Shown piece after piece: positions 21,798-27,052 of a stretch of DNA of 27,052 nt. This stretch comes from Candidatus Peregrinibacteria bacterium UBA1369 (lineage in GTDB: Bacteria > Patescibacteriota > Gracilibacteria > UBA1369), in NCBI GenBank assembly GCA_002305925.1, contig DBRL01000016.1, forward strand, positions 1 to 27,052, given 5' to 3'. Numbering within the stretch: the first letter of the stretch is position 1; each line of letters starts with the position of its first letter. A program made the position numbers and the translations under genes. The notes beneath the pieces are model-generated. The model saw only the letters and a program-made list of their open reading frames with translations. It had not been told where the DNA came from and ran no database searches.

Positions 21798-22988
21798 TTA
21801 CTCGTTAAGGGCTTGCTCAACGAGGCTCATAAAAGTGGCCTCATCGGTTGCACCGCCAACAAAGGTGTTGCCTACGAACAGTGCTGGCGTCCCCAGCACT
21901 CCGAAACTGACACCCTCAGCCGTATTGTCGGCAACTTTTTGCTGATAGGTATTGGCGGCCAGACAGGCCGACAGGTTGGCTTTGTCGGCTCCCGCAGTAA
22001 CGGCGATTTCCGCCAGTTGTTCACGGACGGCGGACTCGGGATTTTCCGAAGACTGCATGGCCGTAAATATCTCGCCCTGTTTTTCATAGATACTGTCAAT
22101 CATCGGGCGCAGACGTCCCTGATCGGCGGCGCATTCCACTGCCTGGCTGATCATTGAATCGATGCCGCCTCGGTCGAAATGCTTGATTACCCAGCTGACT
22201 TTCGAGCCATAAGTGTCGACTACTTTTTCCAGAATCGGATGCATCATTTTGCAGTAGCCACAGGTAAAGCTGACATATTCAACAATCACCAGTTGTGCCT
22301 TCTCTGGCTCCGCGCCCATGAATCGGGCCCCGTCAACCGGCGGGGTTTCCAGATACTCCATTCCCTCAGATTCGAATTGGTACTCACCATTGTTTTGCTT
22401 GATCACACCGCTGAACAGTGGATATTGGGGGTGGGTGGTGATGCTGGCGTCGGTGGTAAAAATCGGCAATGATTTGGCGTCCAGTTTATCAATCAGTTGT
22501 TGTGCGGCTCCGTCGTTGCGGTCCAGCCAGTTGGCCTCCACTTTGGTGTTTTCCAGATTGGATTCCAGGCTTTTCAAGTATCCTTCAATGGAAGATTTCA
22601 TAATCGGATGTTCCTTGTCGTAGACGATGTTCAGTTTCATCACAAAGGTTTTACCCGTGCCCGCACCGTCCTGTGTCTGATCACTGGGGGGGGCCATGCC
22701 GATTGCTCCCAGCAGCTTGTTCGAATTTTGACGGAAATCGCTATTGAATTCGTAGAGTAAAATTGCGCCGAGGGCGATTGCCAGCAAGAGCGAAACCACC
22801 GCCCACCAGGAAAATGCTTTCCTGTTTCGTGAGTTTTTGACATGTTGCGCAGTGCTGACGTGGGTTTTGCCAGTGCTTTCGTCCAGTTTGGCTTCAATAA
22901 GATGGTCTTTGGCTACGGCTTTTGTTTTTTTGCTGGCTGGCTTTTTTTTCAAAGATTTCTCGATTTTTTTTCTGGGTGCGTTGGGCAT
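21798..22988 (-). CDS. Membrane-anchored DsbA-like thiol oxidoreductase with tandem thioredoxin folds
   Basis: 396 aa. A very basic 57-residue cytoplasmic tail, a membrane helix (about 58-79) and two thioredoxin-like regions. The first (about 113-205) has strand-helix-strand order and a cis-Pro-like SLPIFTTD but no CxxC, so it is probably catalytically inactive. The second (about 230-396) has the active site CGYC (243-246), the DsbA helical insert and the cis-Pro loop GTPALFVG (Pro368). Two further cysteines (C285, C342) match the structural disulfide seen in several DsbA/BdbD relatives. It should introduce disulfides into exported proteins. Substrates in this window could be the pilin and the cysteine-paired surface protein. 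The neighbouring thioredoxin gene is 24 bases upstream. Confidence 0.9.
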   Translation of the reverse strand: MPNAPRKKIEKSLKKKPASKKTKAVAKDHLIEAKLDESTGKTHVSTAQHVKNSRNRKAFSWWAVVSLLLAIALGAILLYEFNSDFRQNSNKLLGAIGMAPPSDQTQDGAGTGKTFVMKLNIVYDKEHPIMKSSIEGYLKSLESNLENTKVEANWLDRNDGAAQQLIDKLDAKSLPIFTTDASITTHPQYPLFSGVIKQNNGEYQFESEGMEYLETPPVDGARFMGAEPEKAQLVIVEYVSFTCGYCKMMHPILEKVVDTYGSKVSWVIKHFDRGGIDSMISQAVECAADQGRLRPMIDSIYEKQGEIFTAMQSSENPESAVREQLAEIAVTAGADKANLSACLAANTYQQKVADNTAEGVSFGVLGTPALFVGNTFVGGATDEATFMSLVEQALNE

Positions 22989-23012
22989 TTTATTGTTGTT
23001 TATAATTTATTG

Positions 23013-23441
23013 TTATTGATTTGGAGCCGGGCAGCCGCTTTGCAGTGACAACTGCTCAAAAGACTGCAGGCCGTAAAAAGTTCTCTCCTGAATTTCCCAG
23101 GCCGGAAAACGGCTTATTCCTTTTTGTCGACAGAGCTCCCGGTCAAAGTCACAGTTGATATAGTTGATTTCCCGGAAGTCGTCACCGAACATTTTTTTCT
23201 GGGCCAGGCAGAAATTACAGGTGTCTACACCATACATCATTGCCCCCTGCCCGTTCAAGCAATTGGCGAAAACCGACCTCGCTGTAGCTTCCGTCCCGCC
23301 GCGGACACTCGCCCCGGCGGCAGCCAGATCCATCTCTCCCGACTCCAGCAGCAACTTGCCGCCGGCTGCCGTCGCCACAATGGCCAAAAAAACTTTCAGT
23401 TGCCAATCCTTTTTCCAGCGGGGGACTTGGGTTTTATTCAT
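23013..23441 (-). CDS. Membrane-anchored thioredoxin-like protein of the VKOR-partner type
   Basis: 142 aa: a basic start, a hydrophobic segment (about 14-32) and a small thioredoxin-like domain. FANCLNGQGAMMYGVDTCNFCLAQ ends in a CNFC active site (75-78); INCDFDRELC, the cis-Pro FPAW (Pro113) and a last Cys (SGC, 137) follow. This spacing of cysteines, together with the phrase GAMMYG-x-x-x-C-x-x-C, matches the thioredoxin domain normally fused to or paired with vitamin K epoxide reductase homologues, which reoxidise DsbA. No VKOR is present in the window. The start overlaps the hisS end by 8 bases, so translation is coupled; AAGGA about 11 bases before the ATG is one of very few Shine-Dalgarno-like sequences here. 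Confidence 0.85.
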   Translation of the reverse strand: MNKTQVPRWKKDWQLKVFLAIVATAAGGKLLLESGEMDLAAAGASVRGGTEATARSVFANCLNGQGAMMYGVDTCNFCLAQKKMFGDDFREINYINCDFDRELCRQKGISRFPAWEIQERTFYGLQSFEQLSLQSGCPAPNQ

Positions 23442-24819
23442 TGATCGGATCCTTGGGGTTATAAAAATCCAGGTTCTTCTCGCCGATGCGTTTGATGATT
23501 TCCTCGACCACGCGCTCCATTTTTACCGTCGTCTGTGTCCCGACGGTCATGTCGCGGATGATCGCTGTCCCCTCGCGCACCTCGGTCAGGCCGATCAGCA
23601 CGCAGAAAGGCACTTTGAAGCGGTCGGCGATTTTGAGCTGATTTTTGATCGCTCCTTTCCCCAGCGCACCCAAGGATTTTACTCCCCGTTCGCGCAGCTC
23701 GCTGATCAGCGGCAGGCAGACCTTCTTGGCTTCACGGCCGAGTTGAGCCACGAAAACGTGCAGGTCATCCTTGCTCGGAACCCGCACCTTGTTACGCTTC
23801 ATCTGGGCAATTACCCTCTCCAGTCCCATCGCGAAACCAATCGCCGGCGTCGGCTGGCCGCCCATCAGCTCCATCAGTCCGTCATAGCGCCCGCCGCCGC
23901 CCAGGGAATTTTGCCCTGCCTTTTTCTCGTCCCAGAACTCAAACACTGTTTGCGAGTAATAGTCCAGACCACGCACCAGCGTCTCATTTTCCGTGTAGCC
24001 AATGCCCAGGTCGGTAAGGTATTCCAGAACTTCCTCATGATAGGCCTTGCTCTCGGCAGATATGAAATCCTTGAATTTCGGCGCGGACTGATTGAGGATG
24101 ATCGTATCCTCGTTTTTGGAATCCAGAATGCGCAGCGGATTTTTCTCCAGGCGTACACGGTCTTCCTCTGACAGATAGCGCTCCTTGCCGTAATAGTAGT
24201 CACGCAGAGCCTCTGCATAGAGTTTGCGCGAGGCCAGGTCACCGATATTGTTGATCTGCAGCTTCAGCGTGTCGGCGATGCCCAAGTCCTGGTAGATGCG
24301 ATAGGCCAGCAGAATCGACTGGGCATCCAAGGCGGGGTCGGCCTCCCCAAGTACCTCAAAACCGAATTGCCAGAACTGGCGGTAGCGGCCCGCTTGTGGT
24401 CTCTCATAGCGGAAATGCGGTTCAATGTAATAGAGTTCCACCGGCTGGGGCAGATTGTGCATGCCGTGCTGGATGTAGGCCCGGCAGATGGCGGCGGTGC
24501 TCTCCGGCTTCAGCGTCAGTGAGCGTCCTTTTTTGTCGTCAAACGTGTACATCTCTTTACTGACAATGTCGGTGGCCTCGCCGACGCTCCTTTTGAAAAC
24601 CTCGGTAAATTCAAAAATGGGGGTAGTGATTCTCTTAAAACCGGCCTGGCGGCAGCGGTGGCGGACGATTTTTTTGATGTAAGTGTGATAATCGTGATCA
24701 AGTGGCAAAATGTCATGCACTCCCTTGGGGGTCTGGAATGGCGGTGTTAAACTGCCGGCATCCTCATCGTCATTGTCGGCATAGGGGTTTTGCGTGGTCG
24801 CGAATTCTTCTGTGGACAT
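23434..24819 (-). CDS. hisS: Histidyl-tRNA synthetase
   Basis: 461 aa, class II. Motif 2 with the ATP-binding arginine lies in YIEPHFRYERPQAGRYRQFW (131-150), the histidine signature LVRGLDYY is at 281-288, GGGGRYDGL at 307-315 and motif 3 GFAMGLER at 328-335. The anticodon-binding domain occupies about 355-455. An acidic 25-residue N-terminal extension (NPYADNDDEDAG) precedes the usual start around FQTPKGVHDILP. It charges tRNA-His. It is the first gene of a six-gene unit otherwise devoted to envelope proteins and yebC, driven by the promoter at 24871-24899. Confidence 0.97.
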   Translation of the reverse strand: MSTEEFATTQNPYADNDDEDAGSLTPPFQTPKGVHDILPLDHDYHTYIKKIVRHRCRQAGFKRITTPIFEFTEVFKRSVGEATDIVSKEMYTFDDKKGRSLTLKPESTAAICRAYIQHGMHNLPQPVELYYIEPHFRYERPQAGRYRQFWQFGFEVLGEADPALDAQSILLAYRIYQDLGIADTLKLQINNIGDLASRKLYAEALRDYYYGKERYLSEEDRVRLEKNPLRILDSKNEDTIILNQSAPKFKDFISAESKAYHEEVLEYLTDLGIGYTENETLVRGLDYYSQTVFEFWDEKKAGQNSLGGGGRYDGLMELMGGQPTPAIGFAMGLERVIAQMKRNKVRVPSKDDLHVFVAQLGREAKKVCLPLISELRERGVKSLGALGKGAIKNQLKIADRFKVPFCVLIGLTEVREGTAIIRDMTVGTQTTVKMERVVEEIIKRIGEKNLDFYNPKDPINE

Positions 24820-24870
24820 GTTGGTGGTTTAAATTAAAACACTGCAACTTTTGGAAAAAGCATCGTTACC

Positions 24871-24899
24871 AAAATACTACTTTTGTTTTCCCGCTGCAA
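24871..24899 (-). promoter_or_regulatory. Promoter of the hisS six-gene unit
   Basis: Minus-strand TTGCAG (24894-24899), 17-base spacer and TATTTT (24871-24876). The start near 24864 gives a leader of about 45 bases. No T-box-like structure is evident in so short a leader. Confidence 0.5.
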
Positions 24900-24965
24900 A
24901 GGTCAGTTCCATTTCCGCGCAGCTTTTCAAAATCGGCTGTTCGGGAGTAGTTTTGCCTGTCGCGG

Positions 24966-26006
24966 TCAGGAATGTTTTTCTTCCAGTTGCGAAAAATCTT
25001 CGCGGAACTGGCGTTTTAGCAGTTTGTAGCCCTTGTGCCAGCCGCGGATCAGCCCCAGTAGTACAAAAATAAAATCGCGCAGACGGATGATGAAGACAAA
25101 GGCGAAGGCATTAATTGACACGTTCATCAGCACGAAAACGGTGGCGTGGCCACCTTCCAGCATACCCAGACCGCCCGGCACGGGCATCAGATAGGCAAAA
25201 TAGGGGATCGTGCTGGAGAGGAAAGCCTGTAGAAAAGTTAGACGCACTCCCATGAACCAGGCCACCAGAAAATGCTCGGCCAGAATAAACAGTACGGTAA
25301 TCAGGCTGATAAAAAGCAGCCCCCACAGTTTGCGCGGATTGTGGCGGTAAAAGAGGTTCATTTCCTTTTCAAAGCCGTCCAGTTTTTCTTCCAGCTGTTG
25401 CATCTTTTTGATTTTGCGCAGATGCAGCAGTTTGTATATCGAGCTGAAAAAACCGATATTTTTGATCGAGGTAAAATAAAACCAGAAGACCAGAAACAGC
25501 ATCAGCGAGGCGCCACTACCCATCACGATTTTGGAAACGTCATCCAGCCGCGTGTCAAAAAGGGCCACCAGTATCCCGCAGGAGATAAAGACAATCAGCG
25601 TGGAAATTTCCAGGGCCTTGTCGATGATCGTCGAGGAGACGGCAATCCGTCGCGGCACACCCTCTTCCTCGATCAGCATTACACGCAGGGGTTCACCACC
25701 CAGCTGGGCGGTCGGTGTTACATAACTGAGCGCATAGGCCGCCATGCGGTTCCAGAAAAAACTCGAGGAGGTCAGTTTTTTTTCGGTAAACAGGGCCTTG
25801 ACGATGATTTCCCAGCGCAGGCTGTAGAGATAAAAATTCAAAAATGACAAAATCACCAGAAAAAGAAATTTCAGCAGTGAGAATTCCTTTAGCACCCTGA
25901 TAATATTGTCCACTCCCGAATTGTGTATCGACAGTACGAACAGCACAATACCCAGCACCAGGAAGGCGATGAACATCAGCGTTTTTTTGTTCAGTTTTTT
26001 GAGCAT
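24966..26006 (-). CDS. Flippase-like integral membrane protein (UPF0104 / MprF transmembrane-domain family)
   Basis: 346 aa with about eight hydrophobic segments. Signatures of the lysylphosphatidylglycerol synthase transmembrane/flippase-like family are visible: the N-terminal helix pair with LYSLRWEIIVKAL, the segment YVTPTAQLGGEPLRVMLI (the usual N-x-(L/T)-P-x-x-x-G-G-x-x-x-R pattern) and PYFAYLMPVPGGLGMLEGG near residue 275 (P-x-P-G-G-x-G-x-x-E). Relatives translocate lipids or polyprenyl-linked sugars; there is no synthase domain. The ATG lies 8 bases after the tsaD stop, so they are probably cotranscribed. Substrate unknown. No clear terminator follows in the 146 bases before hisS. Confidence 0.9.
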   Translation of the reverse strand: MLKKLNKKTLMFIAFLVLGIVLFVLSIHNSGVDNIIRVLKEFSLLKFLFLVILSFLNFYLYSLRWEIIVKALFTEKKLTSSSFFWNRMAAYALSYVTPTAQLGGEPLRVMLIEEEGVPRRIAVSSTIIDKALEISTLIVFISCGILVALFDTRLDDVSKIVMGSGASLMLFLVFWFYFTSIKNIGFFSSIYKLLHLRKIKKMQQLEEKLDGFEKEMNLFYRHNPRKLWGLLFISLITVLFILAEHFLVAWFMGVRLTFLQAFLSSTIPYFAYLMPVPGGLGMLEGGHATVFVLMNVSINAFAFVFIIRLRDFIFVLLGLIRGWHKGYKLLKRQFREDFSQLEEKHS

Positions 26007-26014
26007 GATTTCTT

Positions 26015-27052
26015 TTAAAATACTTCTTGCGGATCATATAGATCCAATTGCGGGTCGGGGAATAGCTGGGGCTCCGGCGCAAACTCTCGCCGGGGGTTAG
26101 GCGAATTGATGTACTGATAATAGGCTGCGGCGCCTATCATAGCAGCATTGTCAGTGCAATAATGCAAGTTTTTACTGTAGCGCAGGCGGGTACCTGGAGT
26201 CAGGGCCACCATTTTTTCGGTGGTCATTTCTCGCAGGCGGGAATTGGCCGAGACACCACCGGCCAGATGTATCTCCCGGGCGCCATGTTTGAGGGCGGCC
26301 CGGATCAGCTTTTCACTCAATATGTCGCAGACGCATTCCTGAAAGCTGGCCGCGCAGTCGACCACAAAGCGGTGGTCGCGCTGCCCGGGAGCTCCCTGCA
26401 GTTGTCCGCGCCTGTTTTTCATGTAGGTTTCCACCTCGCGCAGGACGGCGGTTTTCAGACCGGAAAAACTGAAATCAAAGTTCTTGCTGGCCAGCATGGC
26501 GCGCGGAAAAGCGATGGCCCGCGGATCCCCCTCCAAAGCCGCCCGTCCAATCGCCGGCCCGCCCGGATAGCCCAGCCCCAGCAGTCTGGCCACTTTGTCA
26601 AAAGCTTCGCCCGCCGCGTCGTCACGCGTCTCGCCCAAAAGTTCGAAACTGCCCTCTTCGCGGAGCAGCACCAGTTCATTGTGTCCGCCCGAGACGGTCA
26701 GCACCACCACCGGAAATTCCACGCGGTCCTCCTCGGTCAGGTCCAGCCAGTTGGCAAAAATATGTCCCGCCACGTGATGCACCGGAATAAAAGGCTTATT
26801 CAGCACCCGCGCCAGGGTGGCGGCGGCGGCGTAACCGATCACCAGCGAACTCAAAAGCCCCGGCCCGCGCGTGGCGGCGATGGCGTCGATGTCGGCGAGC
26901 GTCAGACCTTTTCCGGCGCCATCAGCTTGGGCGCGCCGGCCAGCTGCCCCGTGCGCTACGGTACCATCCTCCCGCCGCGCCGCCGCCAGGGCCTGCTCCA
27001 CCACGCCGCGCACTTTCAGCACATGTTCGCGGGCGGCCACCTCCGGCACCAC
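26015..27052 (-). CDS. tsaD: tRNA N6-threonylcarbamoyladenosine transferase subunit TsaD, 5' end outside window
   Basis: 345 residues are visible; the frame runs off the right edge within the conserved (G-G)-VVPE-x-x-x-R-x-H segment, so roughly 40-60 N-terminal residues are missing and the GTG at the edge is not the true start. The metal-binding HHVAGH, LTVSGGHNELVL, GEAFDKVARLLGLGYPGGPAI, NFDFSFSGLKTAV, GGVSANSRLRE and CTDNAAMIG are diagnostic. TsaD, with TsaB and TsaE, attaches threonylcarbamoyl to A37 of ANN-decoding tRNAs. A hydrophilic insertion of about 20 residues (around EDGTVAHGAAGRRAQADG) lies before the ADIDAIA strand. The C-terminal tail after the last domain is Pro-rich. Confidence 0.97.
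   Translation of the reverse strand: MVPEVAAREHVLKVRGVVEQALAAARREDGTVAHGAAGRRAQADGAGKGLTLADIDAIAATRGPGLLSSLVIGYAAAATLARVLNKPFIPVHHVAGHIFANWLDLTEEDRVEFPVVVLTVSGGHNELVLLREEGSFELLGETRDDAAGEAFDKVARLLGLGYPGGPAIGRAALEGDPRAIAFPRAMLASKNFDFSFSGLKTAVLREVETYMKNRRGQLQGAPGQRDHRFVVDCAASFQECVCDILSEKLIRAALKHGAREIHLAGGVSANSRLREMTTEKMVALTPGTRLRYSKNLHYCTDNAAMIGAAAYYQYINSPNPRREFAPEPQLFPDPQLDLYDPQEVF

Noticed and set aside
23164..24171. Plus-strand open frame of 335 codons opposite hisS
   Set aside because: Antisense to the diagnostic histidyl-tRNA synthetase motifs.
1..27052. CRISPR arrays, insertion sequences, prophage genes, rRNA or tRNA genes
   Set aside because: No regularly spaced repeats, transposase motifs, integrase motifs or tRNA/rRNA signatures were seen on either strand.

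Overview
The window looks like chromosomal DNA of a small-genome, envelope-rich bacterium, most plausibly a member of the Candidate Phyla Radiation (Patescibacteria, Parcubacteria-like). I infer this from the gene mix: a compact type IV pilus operon, S-layer-homology proteins, modular tail-fibre-like surface proteins, a stand-alone DsbA/thioredoxin pair and a stripped core set (miaA, recJ, nrnA-like, hisS, tsaD, rplJL). Intergenic gaps are very short and clear Shine-Dalgarno sequences are nearly absent. Stop codons TAA, TAG and TGA all end recognisable genes, so the standard bacterial code applies and the TGA-as-glycine lineages are excluded. No phylogenetic marker was compared, so the assignment stays an inference.

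Layout. 1-1.4 kb (minus): an RHH antitoxin/MazF toxin pair, then a type IV pilin with its own promoter and terminator. 1.6-4.2 kb (plus): a secreted modular surface protein interrupted by an in-frame amber codon, then a three-SLH-domain protein. 4.3-5.8 kb (minus): a second modular surface protein, paralogous to the interrupted one. 5.9-10.8 kb (minus): a four-gene pilus operon (537-aa bitopic protein, PilO-like, PilB-type ATPase, PilC) from one promoter. 11.0-12.1 kb (minus): rplJ-rplL with a strong promoter, an L10 autoregulatory leader and a probable attenuator. 12.2-19.2 kb (plus): miaA-recJ, a large unknown single-pass protein (893 aa), and an NrnA-like DHH phosphoesterase. 19.2-24.8 kb (minus): a tight six-gene unit hisS-thioredoxin-DsbA-SLH protein-lipoprotein-yebC. 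25.0-27.1 kb (minus): a flippase-like membrane protein and tsaD, the latter running off the right edge.

How it may work together. About half of the window builds or decorates the cell surface: pilin, pilus motor and platform, two SLH-anchored proteins, two modular surface proteins, a lipoprotein, and an extracytoplasmic thiol-oxidation pair that could form disulfides in the pilin (four cysteines) and in the paired-cysteine modules of the surface protein at 4.3-5.8 kb. Three envelope-gene promoters carry nearly the same extended -10 (TGCTATAAT twice, TGCTAAAAT once), whereas ribosomal and housekeeping promoters rely on recognisable -35/-10 pairs. The most notable single observation is the amber codon at 2722-2724, at the position where the paralogue has a glutamine CAG codon inside otherwise near-identical local sequence.
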